Under the pieces are notes generated by a model. The model was not told the DNA's origin and made no database searches. It saw only the letters and a list, made by a program, of their open reading frames with translations. Below, piece by piece: positions 48,932 to 60,500 of a stretch of DNA of 64,000 nucleotides. This stretch comes from Albidovulum sp. GTDB lineage: Bacteria > Pseudomonadota > Alphaproteobacteria > Rhodobacterales > Rhodobacteraceae. The stretch is taken from positions 1 through 64,000 of the forward strand of contig JAPPFL010000008.1 of the NCBI GenBank assembly GCA_028823855.1. The letters are read 5' to 3'. Positions within the stretch are counted from its first letter, which is position 1. Each line of letters begins with the position of its first letter. The translations under genes were made by a program, and so were the position numbers.

Positions 48932-50140
48932 TTGGAAACCCGCTCCGCGGACGAACGCGCGGCCGATCTGGCGAGACAGCTTCCAAACCTGATCAGTTGC
49001 GCCAAAACGTCTGTTCCCGCCTTGGACGGACTTCTTCCAGAGGACTCGGACAGCATTCGATCAGTCGAAGATCTGGTCCGGCTGCCCGTGCTGCGAAAAT
49101 CCGAATTGGTCCGCAGGCAATCGGAAAATCCGCCTTTCGGCGGATTCTGGGCTCTCAGCCTCTCGGATGCGGACTATGTATTTCAATCGCCGGGCCCCAT
49201 TTACGAGGCGGGACGCATCGCGCACGATTGGTGGAGATTGGGCCGATTTCTGTTCGCTTGCGGAATCGGGCGCGGCGACATCGTCCAGAATTGCTTTTCC
49301 TATCATCTTACGCCGGGCGGGATCATGTTTGAGAACGGGGCTCGCGCCGTAGGAGCGACGGTTTTGCCGGCGGGGACCGGAAATACCGAAATTCAGGTTC
49401 GCGCCGCGTCCGACATCGGCGCGACGGCCTATGCCGGCACTCCGGACTATCTCAAGATTATCCTTGAAAAATCTGACGAAATGAAACTGGAATTGACCCG
49501 CCTGCGGAATGCGGTCTTGAGCGGCGGCGCGCTTTTCTCGTCGCTAAGGCAAGGATACGAAGACAGGGGTATCGCTTGCCGGCAGTGCTATGCGACTGCG
49601 GAGATTGGCAATATCGCCTACGAGACAGTCGCGGGCGAGCCCATGGTCGTTGACGAAGGGGTAATCGTTGAAATTGTTACTCCTGGAACCGGAATTCCGG
49701 TTGAACCGGGCGCCGTCGGCGAAGTGGTCGTTACCGTTTTAAGCGAGGAAAATCCAATTATTCGACTCGCGACCGGCGACTTGTCGTCTCTCGTTCCGGG
49801 GCAGAGCCCTTGCGGGCGAACGAATGCGAGGATTTCGGGATGGAAGGGGCGCGCCGATCAAACCGCAAAAGTCAAGGGCATGTTTGTCAGGCCGGAACAG
49901 GTCGCCGATATCGTCTCCAGGCATCCGGAAGTCCATTCCGCGCGCATCGTCGTTGTTCGAGAAAACGAAATGGACTCGATGACAGTGAAGCTTGAGACGG
50001 AGTCGACGGACCCGAGCCCTTACAGCCTTACCGTCCGCGAAATTCTAAAATTATCCGGTAAAATCGTGCTGTGCCGAAAGGGAGAGCTGCCGAAAGACGG
50101 CAAGGTCATCGATGATCGGCGCGACTACGGCGACCGATAG
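48932..50140 (+). CDS. Phenylacetate-CoA ligase-like protein
   Basis: 402 residues. PaaK-like: the N-terminal ELETRSADERAADLARQLPNL, GRGDIVQNCFSYHLTPGG, the CYATAEIGNIAYET region (aromatic-ring side), VTVLSEENPIIRLATGDL and DQTAKVKGMFVRPEQV. Activates an aryl or short acid to its CoA thioester through an adenylate. The start is TTG 48932, 11 bp after the preceding stop, the only standard start in frame. Last gene of the operon, whose first gene is also an acyl-CoA ligase. Confidence 0.88.
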   Translation: METRSADERAADLARQLPNLISCAKTSVPALDGLLPEDSDSIRSVEDLVRLPVLRKSELVRRQSENPPFGGFWALSLSDADYVFQSPGPIYEAGRIAHDWWRLGRFLFACGIGRGDIVQNCFSYHLTPGGIMFENGARAVGATVLPAGTGNTEIQVRAASDIGATAYAGTPDYLKIILEKSDEMKLELTRLRNAVLSGGALFSSLRQGYEDRGIACRQCYATAEIGNIAYETVAGEPMVVDEGVIVEIVTPGTGIPVEPGAVGEVVVTVLSEENPIIRLATGDLSSLVPGQSPCGRTNARISGWKGRADQTAKVKGMFVRPEQVADIVSRHPEVHSARIVVVRENEMDSMTVKLETESTDPSPYSLTVREILKLSGKIVLCRKGELPKDGKVIDDRRDYGDR

Positions 50141-50395
50141 CCGGAAAAGGCGGATTCGCAAAATTTCGGCAGGAACAAATTACTGCGCCGCCTAATTTGA
50201 ATTCCTAGCCCTGCCTCGCCTTAAACCGGCCCTGCTGCTTGTTTATGACGAAAATTCGACCCTTGCGCCGAACTACCCGGCAGGCGCGGTGGCGCGCCTT
50301 TAGCGAGCGTAATGAATTCTTGACCTTCATTGACCAACCTCCAAATTGCGGCGCGCGGCAACAGACAGCATCCCCGGCCAGGTAGCGAACGCTTC

Positions 50396-50470
<75 letters not shown>

Positions 50471-50888
50471 TGACAGCCAGAATCGCCGCATGCCGAGCAG
50501 GGGCGAAACGAAGCGCACTGATTACCGCCGCTGTTCGAAAATTGCAAGAAATTTTTTGCCGGGATTTGTTTGCCGCATTGAACCGCGGGCGCCAATTTGC
50601 TCCTAGCGATCAAATGCAGCGTTCCGAACAACAAATGGTCGACTGCGTCGACTGGCGCGCCGAGCAGCCTGTGGCGGCGTTGCTGAAAAATCTCGACTGC
50701 GCTCATTTCCATTCTCGGCCCGATAGCCGGCAAGGCATCGATACACGCCATTCGCGACGAATTGAAGTCTCGAACTTGCCCCTCTATTCTGGAGATTAGT
50801 TGTCGTCGGCTACTCGACATAAGCTGAAAAAAATGCTTGGAATCCGATTTTCGAGGCAATCGAACTCATTCGAAGCATGGAGCAGCCG
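50471..50888. other. Gene-free stretch beside the tRNA
   Basis: Open frames on both strands (50542-50799 plus, 50461-50859 minus) show no domain. No integrase or att-like repeat of the tRNA 3' end was seen. Confidence 0.4.
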
Positions 50889-51767
50889 ATGCGCATATTC
50901 CTCTACGCGGCACTGGCCTTATCGTTTGCCGCCTCGACCGGTTATACTGCCGAAATCAAGATCGGCGCATGGAACCTCGAGCATTTAAATGATTCCGATA
51001 TGGAAGGGTGCAAGCCGCGCAAGCAAAATGACTATGCCTTGATCCGGGCGCATATCGAGGCTTCGGGAGTTGATGTCGTTGCGATCCAGGAGGTCGAGAA
51101 TCGGGCCGCCGCGCGCCGCGTGTTTCCCGAAGACGAGTGGCATCTCGAAATTTCATCCCGTCCCGATATCGGCGATATTCGCGAATGCTGGGGCCGACCG
51201 GGCCAGTATCTGAAGCATTTGGCGACGGGTTTCGCCATTCGCCGCGGGCTGGACTACAGCCGCAACAGAGATTTGGACGGCCTTGCGCTCGGCAACGGTT
51301 TTGCGCGCTGGGGCACGGATATCACGCTTGGGGCCGGCGCCAATATACGCATGCTGTCCGTCCACTTGAGATCCGGATGCTGGGGAGCCAAGGAAGATGC
51401 CGAAGAAAGGAGAGAGGAGGCATGCGGAGAAATTCGAGGTCAGATCGATGTCTTGGCGTCCTGGATCGAAGACCTTGCGCGCAAGGGCCAGCCGTTCGTC
51501 ATCCTCGGCGACTTCAACAGAAGATTTACGATACCGGGGGACTGGGCTTGGATGCGGCTATCGTCAACAGCGGCCGGCGAACTCCAACTGGCGACGCAAG
51601 GTCTCAATGCGCGCTGCGACCCGAGATTCAGGCACTTTATCGACCATTTGGTCGCCGATTCGAGAGCCTGGAAACAAATCGTCCCCGGCTCATTTGAGGA
51701 AGTCCCCAACGAGTACGATCATTCCGACCACTGCCTTATAGCATTGAAGATGACGATACCGGACTAA
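50889..51767 (+). CDS. Secreted endonuclease/exonuclease/phosphatase-family protein
   Basis: 292 residues from ATG 50889 with GGAG six bases upstream. N-terminal signal MRIFLYAALALSFAASTGYTA, then the EEP fold: IGAWNLEHLN (with Asn), AIQEVENRAA (catalytic Glu), SVHLRSGCW, ILGDFNRR (Asp-x-Asn) and the terminal EYDHSDHCLI with the catalytic Asp-His. All metal-site residues are visible. May degrade extracellular nucleic acid or act as a phosphodiesterase; the substrate is unknown. There are several cysteines (for example CW, EACGE), which may form disulfides in the periplasm. Confidence 0.88.
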   Translation: MRIFLYAALALSFAASTGYTAEIKIGAWNLEHLNDSDMEGCKPRKQNDYALIRAHIEASGVDVVAIQEVENRAAARRVFPEDEWHLEISSRPDIGDIRECWGRPGQYLKHLATGFAIRRGLDYSRNRDLDGLALGNGFARWGTDITLGAGANIRMLSVHLRSGCWGAKEDAEERREEACGEIRGQIDVLASWIEDLARKGQPFVILGDFNRRFTIPGDWAWMRLSSTAAGELQLATQGLNARCDPRFRHFIDHLVADSRAWKQIVPGSFEEVPNEYDHSDHCLIALKMTIPD

Positions 51768-54324
51768 GCGCAAATTTTGGAATGCGAATCCGATTCGAGT
51801 CGATAACGATAACCGGGTAGCGATCTGAGAATTTCCAAATTCGATGGCGCGGACAGTTTAGGAGGGCAATTGGCCTAGCCGTTCCCATTTCGCAAAAATT
51901 ATTCGGAATAAAGTATCCTCCGGTTTCGCCAAAAAGATGCTCGCATGCCATTGCTGGTCTATCCCCGTAGTCGACCAGCCAAATCGCGTCGGCGTTAACC
52001 TGATAAACTGACGATTCGATCCCGAATTCGATATTCGCATTCCGATTTTCGCTCGACGGTCCGGAGCCATGTTTGCGCAAAGGCGCAGTCAACTTCGAAG
52101 GAGAGTCAGGCCTCGAAATTTAACGCTCAGCCATGATTTGGGAGCCAAGTTCTTCAAGCAATTCCTGCAAGCCGAGTTTCCGAGAATCCGGTTCACGTCA
52201 AAATTAGTCCGGCGCGGTGTCGCATGCCATTGCACGGAGAGAAAGGAGATCGCGATGAACATTGGCCGGATGCTAGGTTCAAAGTTCTTGCCGAATGAGA
52301 CAAGGGCTTCCTTTGAGCTAATCGCCTGCCGCGAATTTGTCGTATTTTTCGCCGAGTAAGCCTGCGGCTCAAGCAATCGCGTCTCGAAAAGCCCGGATTC
52401 TACTGTTCTCTCGCGAAATCGAAAGTAGCAGCGAATCGATTTCCCTCGCCGCGCAAATCATCGATCGGCAAATCGCCGGAATAGCCGAAAAGCATGACGA
52501 AGACTGCGCAAGCGCCCTTCGGCTTGGCTAGGATGAAGGGAAGAAAAGGTCATCCGCCTTGCCGTTTCTTGCTGCTAAAACAATGTTCGATCTGGCCGAT
52601 GACGAAACTTTCGAACGTATAGTCGATGGCGGCGAAGACTACAGTATCGACGGAGATTCGGCATTCCCGAAAACGCAATAATCGGCATGATCAATGCCAT
52701 TAGGATTCTATTCGAACCAAGCACGGAGATTGGCGGCATGTCGGTTCCGATGGCCTGCCTGCGATGCTGCAAGAGCAAAAACCGGTCGACACCGAATTGC
52801 ATCTATGGGGACGAGTTGTAGTCGAGACTTTTGATTTCCGCCGAGTACTAGCGGATCGCATGTTCGTCGCCGAGCTTGCGAGGGTGACCAACGATTTGGG
52901 CAATCGAATTCTAGAACAAACATCCGCCGCTATTCGGCGCTAGCTGTTAATCGCGCGAACGAAGCGATCGCGAACACTCTCCGACAGCCCGCACTTCGTT
53001 CAAATTTCAACTTTTGCAACTACGGCATTACCCCGACTTTCTCGCAAATTCGCCGCAATGCATCGCAATAGGATTATTGGCGCGAACCGGCCGCTGGATT
53101 GCGGAAAATCAACGGCGGTCAAACGTTTCGCATCCTCCAGCAGGCAGCGGAAGAAATCGGAGAGGAGATCGGAACCGCACAAGCACTCGAGCGAGTATAA
53201 GAGCTTGACGTCGACGGCGATGATCTTGTCGAAGCGATAACCCCGGCAACCGATAGCCAAAATCCGGTTGAATTGAGAGACTTGAAGGCAATTGATCAGC
53301 GGCAAATGGACTTGGCAGTTTCGATAGAAATCCTTGGATACGCCTACCGTGCCGAACGCGAAGGTCGATCTGTCGCGGCAAATTATTTGCGAGTGCCGTG
53401 GTCGCCAAGTCTGTTCTCGCAATCTGGCGTGAACGCCCCCATCAAGCGCGGCTCAGAAGACCCGAGCACCTAGGCGCCTTTTGCGACGAGATATTTTCGC
53501 CGGACCCGAACCGTTCACAAGCCGTCATCGCCGCATTGCTGGTCGGAAAAGCGGAAACACGTCGCAAGCGACGGCCGCACAATGCTCCGATTTTCTTCGC
53601 TATGGCTCCCGCTTTTAAGGGATGCTCATGGGACGCTATCTTCTCAGGCAAATGGAGATTTCGCTTGGTCTCCTCGATCACCGCAATTTTCAGGAGGCGC
53701 GAAACATGGTCGAACGAGAATCGGAATACTACATTAGCCGCGCTGAACAGGAGACCGAAGAAGTGCTTGCACGGCTCTTCCGCCAACCGGGAACGAACTC
53801 TGCGGCGGTTGTCTGCCGCCTTCCGGAGAACGGATCTGTTTATGCCGCTCTAGCGAAGCACTGGCAAAGATGGGCATTTGCGAGAGTGCTCAAACTTTGA
53901 GAAGTCCCAGGCACCTGAACCTTCGGGCTTGCGCCAAATTGCAATTGGCGTTGAACGGCGGAGTTGCAATGCCCGGAAAGTAAACAGAATTTCCTCGAGG
54001 GCGACGAGAACATCTTTTCTCAGCAATCCAATGCGCGAACGCGTGCTGTCTTGGCGGCAATGGAAGTGCTGGGCTCGGCGGCTAGACGAAAAAATCTCCC
54101 GGCAAACGCGCGCCAATGGCCTCTTTGAATTTGAACGGGCCAAATTGCTTAGGTCGCGCATCCGGCAATCTTCCAAAATCAATTTCGCGCGGAAAGCTGC
54201 CATGCAGCCTATCAAGGATTACGGGATGAAGAATTGCAGGAAGACTAACATTAATTTAATTTTACCCTATTCGAATGCCTATCCAATTGGGGAATCGCTA
54301 CTCTAAATCGAGGAGGAATCCGAA
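51768..54324. other. 2.5 kb degraded tract without intact genes
   Basis: No intact gene of known type. Fragments look coding but are broken: 52337-52681 plus reads as one frame interrupted only by TAG at 52529 (LAAKTMFDLADDETFERIVDG), about 52760-52940 plus reads LHLWGRVVVETFDFRRVLAD, 53273-53470 plus reads IDQRQMDLAVSIEILGYAYR, and 53622-53900 plus reads LRQMEISLGLLDHRNFQEA. A minus-strand frame at 51736-52092 is also protein-like. No family recognised. Most likely one or more decayed genes. Confidence 0.45.
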
Positions 54325-54957
54325 ATGGCTAACGGCGAAGACTATGCGGCGCGTTTGAAAATCGACCGTCCGCAAGAGTTGGACCGAGTGAGTTCATTTT
54401 TCAGAATAATTTTTGTTATTCCGATTTTTGTGATTTTGATTTTGGTCTATGCGCCCGGCGGGTCGGGAAACGAATTTCATCATCATGCAAGATCCACGGG
54501 AATCAGCATTTCCACCGGCCTGTTCATTGCTACGGCGCTCATGATTGTCTTTCGCCAGCGATATCCTCGCTGGTGGTTCGATTTCGTCTTGGAGTTATCG
54601 CGGTTCGGAGGACGCGTATTCAGCTACCTTTTTCTTTTGACCGACGAGTATCCCTCAACTGAAGACGAGCAGTCGTACCACCTGGAATTAGATTATCCGG
54701 ACGTAGAAAACGACCTCAACAGATGGATGCCGCTTGTCAAATGGCTGCTGGCGATTCCTCACTACATAGTGCTTGCGCTATTAATAATCGGACTCGCAAT
54801 TTCAGTGCTGATCGCGTGGCTGGCGATTCTTTTTACGGGCAAATACCCGAGACCGCTATTCGACTACGTGGAAGGCGTCATGCGCTGGGGAACTCGCGTA
54901 GCTGCCTACGCGTTCTTGCTGCTAACGGACCGCTATCCTCCCTTCAGTTTAAAATGA
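54325..54957 (+). CDS. DUF4389 membrane protein
   Basis: 210 residues from ATG 54325 behind GAGGAGGAAT. Four hydrophobic segments: FFRIIFVIPIFVILILVYA, STGLFIATALMIVF, LVKWLLAIPHYIVLALLIIG and ISVLIAWLAILFTGKYP. Two DUF4389-type repeats, each with a helix then a pattern of aromatic YPRWWFDFVLELSRFGGRVFSYLFLL / YPRPLFDYVEGVMRWGTRVAAYAFLL. Function unknown; probably inner-membrane. Stands alone, with a gene-poor tract before it. Confidence 0.82.
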   Translation: MANGEDYAARLKIDRPQELDRVSSFFRIIFVIPIFVILILVYAPGGSGNEFHHHARSTGISISTGLFIATALMIVFRQRYPRWWFDFVLELSRFGGRVFSYLFLLTDEYPSTEDEQSYHLELDYPDVENDLNRWMPLVKWLLAIPHYIVLALLIIGLAISVLIAWLAILFTGKYPRPLFDYVEGVMRWGTRVAAYAFLLLTDRYPPFSLK

Positions 54958-55434
54958 CCGATCGCCAAACGGACTAGCGCTAATGAGTCTCAGGAATCCG
55001 GAACCAGGGATCATTTTGCAGGCAGGCGTGCTTGAATCAAAGCGGCTAGGAACCTCGATGGCCTTTAGTTGGCTTGCGCGAATTTGAATCTGGAAGTGGC
55101 GCGGCCTTGTGATCGGTTGAATTGAATTTGGAGATATCGGATTCATTCCCGAGGATGACGGAAGGACAAATTTTTTTTGCAACGGGGCCTTTCGAAGGGA
55201 ATCCCGGCAGGCGATAGGCGATCAAACCGCGCGTGCGCGACAGGCGCTTGCGACGACGGCGTACGGAGCCAAAGGGTTTTTGGCCGCAAATAGCGAAGAA
55301 GCCTTGCGGGCATCCAGTGCGAACGCTTCGCAATGCGCTTTCAATGGCGCGGAGCAAATAGGCGCGAATTTACAATCGCCGAAATTAGGATATCCTCTGC
55401 ATCCTGGAGATCAGCTTCGACGAAAGCCCGGAAA
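54958..55434. other. Gene-free stretch
   Basis: No recognisable gene before the amidohydrolase. A plus-strand frame from 55333 is the upstream part of the next gene's reading frame but is not conserved. Confidence 0.4.
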
Positions 55435-56292
55435 GTGAGCCAAGCATTCAGTCTCGTATTTCCCGCCGAGCGAACAAGTCCGGCGATATTCGCATCGCCG
55501 CACAGCGGAAGAGACTATCCGGACCGCTTTTTCGCGCAATCGCAACTAAGTGCAACTGCTCTAAGGTCCTCCGAAGACGCGTTCGTTGACTTGCTATTCG
55601 GATCGGCGCCGGAATACGGTTGCCCGCTCCTATGCGCGCTAAGCCCTCGCGCTTTCGTGGACGTAAATCGATGCCCTTCCGACCTCGACCCGGAAGTGAT
55701 TTCGGGCATTGCCAAGCCGGGACGGAAATCTCGAACGAGACAGGGATTGGGAATTATACCGCGCGTAGTCGGCGACGGCCGACTGATTTACCGGAAGAAA
55801 ATCGGTTTGGCCGAAGCAGAGCAGCGAATTGAAACATACTATCGTCCTTACCATGAACAGTTGTCCCGGCTAATGGACGAAAGCATCGAGTTGTTCGGTC
55901 AGGCGATTCTCTTCGACTGCCACTCGATGCCGAGCAAGGCGATTTCGGATATCTCCTTCGAGTTCGGAAAGAAGCCCGACATAGTGCTTGGCGATTTGCA
56001 CGGGGCTTCATGCAGCGAAAATATTTCCGGGGAAGCGCGCGAGATATTCGAAGCCGCTGGATTTCGCGTGGGAATGAATACGCCGTATGCCGGCGCATTC
56101 GTTGCAGAGAATTATGGATCTCCCTCAATCAATCGCCAAGTTCTTCAGATCGAGATCGACAGATCAATCTATATGGATGAGAAAAGCATTAGCCCGAACG
56201 GAAACTTCCGCTCGGTCAAGCAAGCGATTGGACTGGCGGTTCGGCGACTCGCGAGTATTGGACGTCGAAAATTGAGCTTGGCCGCCGAATGA
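55435..56292 (+). CDS. N-formylglutamate amidohydrolase-like protein
   Basis: 285 residues from GTG 55435, chosen because conservation begins at AFSLVFPAERTSPAIFASPHSG. Zinc-binding and family motifs: SPHSGRDYP, EDAFVDLLF, AFVDVNRCPSDLDP, FDCHSMPS and ILGDLHG-type VLGDLHGASC, NTPYAGAF, QIEIDRSIYMDE. Hydrolyses N-formylglutamate (HutG-like, histidine breakdown) or related N-formyl amides. No other hut gene is near, so the pathway role is uncertain. Formate released could enter the formate dehydrogenase path. Confidence 0.88.
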   Translation: MSQAFSLVFPAERTSPAIFASPHSGRDYPDRFFAQSQLSATALRSSEDAFVDLLFGSAPEYGCPLLCALSPRAFVDVNRCPSDLDPEVISGIAKPGRKSRTRQGLGIIPRVVGDGRLIYRKKIGLAEAEQRIETYYRPYHEQLSRLMDESIELFGQAILFDCHSMPSKAISDISFEFGKKPDIVLGDLHGASCSENISGEAREIFEAAGFRVGMNTPYAGAFVAENYGSPSINRQVLQIEIDRSIYMDEKSISPNGNFRSVKQAIGLAVRRLASIGRRKLSLAAE

Positions 56293-56664
56293 TGCCAAGG
56301 CTCAAAGCAAAATCATTGATGGCGAATCGCAAGCCAGGAGGCGTACATGTAATTTTTCTCCGTGAAACGCCATTTTTGAATTATACGGAAAAATCCTTGC
56401 CGAAGCATGTTGCGGAATCTAAGAAAATTTCCGCACTATCGCGCGCGAGTCGAGTCGCATCGGCAGGGCACGGAAGCCGTGCATTTGTTAACGATTTCGA
56501 CCATTTCGACAGCCGGCGAGATCCCAAGCGCACGCCAGGTTCTGGCGAATTCCGAATTCTTGCGATTGTCGACCCTCGTTGAATTCCTGTCGCTCGACGC
56601 TGCCGAAACCTGAATGCGGCCTCCGAAAGTGCGACGATTCGCGAAGGAGCGATTAAGCCGCGGT
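56293..56664. other. Gene-free stretch
   Basis: No recognisable gene between the amidohydrolase and the convergent SWIM gene. Confidence 0.4.
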
Positions 56665-57546
56665 CTATCGGTTTCTTAGAAGCTCGGCCCCCTTGCTGGG
56701 CTTCGCTCCGGGAACCGATTTCGATATCCTCTCGTAGGCTTCGCTCATGGTCTCAAGAAAGGAACGGTGGTCTTGCCAAAACTCAGGGTAGTCGCCGCCA
56801 CGCCTCATCGGCAGAATTGAAATCGGCGGCGGGGGCCCGCTTTTCAGCAGATCGGCTGGCAGCACTCGTCCAAGCCAGAATGCGCGCATGTCCGAAGGAT
56901 CGGCATTGGCGGGCGCGGAAGCGACTTCCGGAAACCGCGAATTTTTTGCGACGGCCTCGGGATCAGCTTCGGCACGGGGCGCGCCACCGCCAAGCGCCAT
57001 GCCGAATTCCGATCGAGAAACTGCTTGCATGAGTTTCTTGCGGTCAAGCCCCCGTAGCTCGAAGAGCAAAAGGGGATCGTGGTCAAGCAGCTCCGCCACG
57101 TGATAGTAAACGCCTGCAACATGCTTGCACGGGTTGGCCCAGTCGGGGCAGCTGCATTTTGACTTTATCTCTTTCGAGTTTCGGGGGAGCAGTCCTACGT
57201 TCGCGCCTTCCAAAGCGTTTTCGATAGTCGGCGGAACTTCGCCGAGAATCAGATGCGTAACCCAGTTGGCGTTTCCGCCGAGGCATTGGAGAATTCGGGT
57301 CCAATGCTTCTTCTGGATCCGCTGGAGCTTGATCTCCGCCTGGTAGTAGGGTGTCGTGAACACTTCGAAGTACGGGTTTATGTTGCCCCTGATAGTGGCT
57401 GAAATCACGCCGCTCTTGATTTCGAATTCCACGAGGCGATCGGGGCGGGAATAGCTTCGGCCCCTCCTCAGGCGATAGTAGTCCATGCACTGCTCAAGAG
57501 CGGCGAGAAACTCTTCGCCCCACCATGTCTTGCCCCAATTCGCCAT
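56665..57546 (-). CDS. SWIM zinc-finger protein
   Basis: 293 residues from ATG 57546 behind a strong AAAGGAGGA site. The start MANWGKTWWGEEFLAALE is typical of the bacterial SWIM family; the finger CSCPDWANPCKHVAGV (CxC, CxH) lies near residues 155-170. SWIM domains bind nucleic acid or protein. It lies 11 bp downstream of the SNF2 helicase gene on the same strand, the common SNF2-SWIM pairing, so the two probably act together. The C-terminal region after about 200 is low in known motifs and rich in P and A. Confidence 0.9.
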   Translation of the reverse strand: MANWGKTWWGEEFLAALEQCMDYYRLRRGRSYSRPDRLVEFEIKSGVISATIRGNINPYFEVFTTPYYQAEIKLQRIQKKHWTRILQCLGGNANWVTHLILGEVPPTIENALEGANVGLLPRNSKEIKSKCSCPDWANPCKHVAGVYYHVAELLDHDPLLLFELRGLDRKKLMQAVSRSEFGMALGGGAPRAEADPEAVAKNSRFPEVASAPANADPSDMRAFWLGRVLPADLLKSGPPPPISILPMRRGGDYPEFWQDHRSFLETMSEAYERISKSVPGAKPSKGAELLRNR

Positions 57547-57557
57547 CCGTTCCTCCT

Positions 57558-60500
57558 TTAACTCACTACGGCATCGCCGCGGTCCAGCCGGATCAGAGCC
57601 GAAAAAGCCTCGTCGCCCATGTCGCTTAGCCATGATTCATCCGCGCCGACAATGTCTTCTGCGAGCTGCTTTTTTGATTCAATCAAATTGTCGATGCGTT
57701 CCTCCAATGTTCCCATCGTCACCATCTTGTGAACCATGACCATGCGGGTCTGCCCAATCCGGTATGCCCGGTCGGTAGCTTGATTTTCAACCGCGGGATT
57801 CCACCATCGATCGAAATGGATCACGTGATTTGCGCGCGTCAGCGTAAGTCCTACGCCGGCGGCTCGCAGCGAAAGCACAAAAATCGCAGGTTCGGCATCA
57901 TCGTTCTGAAACTGCTCGACCATGTGCTCGCGCATGGCCATCGGCGTGCCGCCGTGCAGGTAGTAGACCGAACCAAATCCTCTGCTCTTGAGCAGATTTT
58001 GGAGCTGGTTTCCGATTTCCGTGAACTGCGTGAACAGGAGTGCGCTTTCTCCCTCGGCGGAGATTTCGTCCAGCATATCGCATGCGCGCGCCAACTTGTG
58101 AGACCGGGCAGGCGCGAATTCGCTTCCGTCCTGATGGAATTGCGCGGGATGGTTGCAAATCTGCTTTAGTTTCATGAGCGTCGAGAGCATGAGTCCCGCG
58201 CGATCGATTCCGTCAAGTGAATTGATCGCATTGTCGGCATCGCGGACAACGGCTTCGTAAAGCGTGGCCTGCTCTTCGGTCAGGTTGCAAAAGGCGTTTT
58301 GCTCGACCTTGTCCGGGAGGTCGCTGATAATCGATTTGTCGGTTTTCAATCTTCGAAGAATGAAAGGCCGCACCGTCTCGCGCAATTTGCCTAGCGCGGC
58401 GCGGTCGCCGTCTCGCATAATCGGTCGCTCAAAGGACTTCTTGAATTCCGTCACATTGCCCAAGAACCCGGGATTGACGACATTGAACAAGGACCACAAG
58501 TCGAGCAGCCGGTTTTCAACGGGAGTTCCGGTCAGCGCGATTCGGCTGTTGGCGGGAATCGTTCGCAAAGCCTTTGTAATGGAGGCGCCCGGGTTCTTCA
58601 CATATTGCGCTTCGTCCACAACCAGGCGCCGCCACTTTATTTTGTTGAGTACGGCCGCGTCGAGCCTTGCGACCCCGTATGATGCGATGACCAGATCGAT
58701 GCCCTGGATTTCGGATTGGAGCAAATCAAGAGATCTAGCGCGCTTGGCGCCGTGAAAAATCATTGTCTTGAGCGAAGGCGCGAATCTACGCGATTCCCGC
58801 TGCCAATTTCCCAGAAGGGATGTAGGCGCAATCAGCAGCGTCGTCCCGCCATCAGTCATCGTCGATTTTTCATGGAGGATGACGGACAGCACCTGAATTG
58901 TCTTGCCAAGCCCCATGTCATCGGCAAGGCAGGCGCCGAAACCGAGTCTTTCAAGGTGAGCGAGCCAAGAGAAGCCGCGAATTTGATAGTTTCGAAGGCT
59001 TCCGTTCAATGCCGGGGGCTGATCCTGCACGGCAAGCGCTCCCTCCTCGTGGAGAAACGCCATGGCCTGTTCGAGGTCGCCTTCGAAGACCACTTCGGTT
59101 TCTTCCTCGGCTTGAGCGCGCAGCAGTTCTCCCATGCTCATAGACGCCGGGTCGCCTCCGGCGTTCCAGAATTCCTCTAGGCGCGCGACCTCCTCGAGGT
59201 TCAGTTCCATCCACTCGCCGCGCATGTAGACCAAGCCTTCCTTGGCCTTGACGATCGCCTCCCATTCCTCGTCGGAGAGGGGAACGCCGTCGATAACGAC
59301 CGTAGGCTGCCACTCGACAAGCGCATCCATTCCGAAAAGGCCCGAGTCCTCGGCCGCTCCGCTCCGGCTACTGCCGGCGGACCGGGCGGTCATGCGCCGC
59401 CGGAGGCGACGCTGTCCCGTGGCTGTCCACCATGAAGGAACAATGACGCTAAAGCCCGCTCCCTGCAGAATCGGAGCGGATTCTCGCAAAAACTCAAGGG
59501 CCTCCTGCCGGTCGAGGATCACTTCGGAGGGGGCTGCCGAATCCATTCCATCCCAAATTCGACCGTATAGCCTAGCCGCCTGGCCGAGCTGCAGAAGCAC
59601 TTCCTTGGCGCAACGCGAAGATTTTTCCGAGTTCCAAAATTTAGAGAGAGGAATTTGAAGCGAAGGGTCCCGGCGGAACGTAAGCAGCCATTGAAGGCGC
59701 CATTCGTCGGGAGAGTCGGGGCTGGGGTCCACCAAGCGAAAGCAGATCCGTTCGTCGGCATTCGAAGTCGCGCTGTTGATCATGTCGCGCCAGCGTTGCC
59801 ATTTACGCCAGTCGAATTCAGTTAGCCCGACGTCAATGTACGTCTTAGTCGAGTCCGGCGGGCGCATGGCGGGTCCGACAAACGATTTGTCGAATCGCAC
59901 TTGAGCGGTGTGAGGGACTTTGGTACTCCAAATTTGCCTCTGCAAATTCGTTGAGAAAAAGTTTCGGACTAGATCTTCCGGGTCCCTCATAGGAACCGCG
60001 CCATTGGCAAGGTGCGGCCGTTTATCCCATGCAGACCGGCAGATTCCCGGCATGGATCGCGCGAACGGCGCTACGCAGGAATCAAGCATCGAGTCCGTGA
60101 ATTCCCAACCCAATTCGATTTTTAGCGAACGAGTATTCGTATTGCCACGCCCGCGTCTTCGCCCGTTTTCAATCATCGGAAACATGGCGGGCAGGTATTC
60201 GTGGCGCAGCAATGCATCGGCCACCCTTTCGGCAACCGACGACCAGAAGCGCATATCGTGACCGACCAAAAGGGATTGATCGGACCGCGCTATGTCCATG
60301 GACTTTAGAAAAGCGAGCGGGTCCGTTAGGATTAATGCATCTAGCCTCCAGGCTTGCCATTGGTCAGGCGTGATTCCTTCAACCCCGGCGCTTTGCAGCT
60401 CAAGCGATGGCGCCGGGCCTGCTTCATTGCCGGGAAGCACGGTCCAGACCTTGGCGATTTCGCAATTTTTTGCAGTGCTAGGCCACAATGATGCCGCTAG

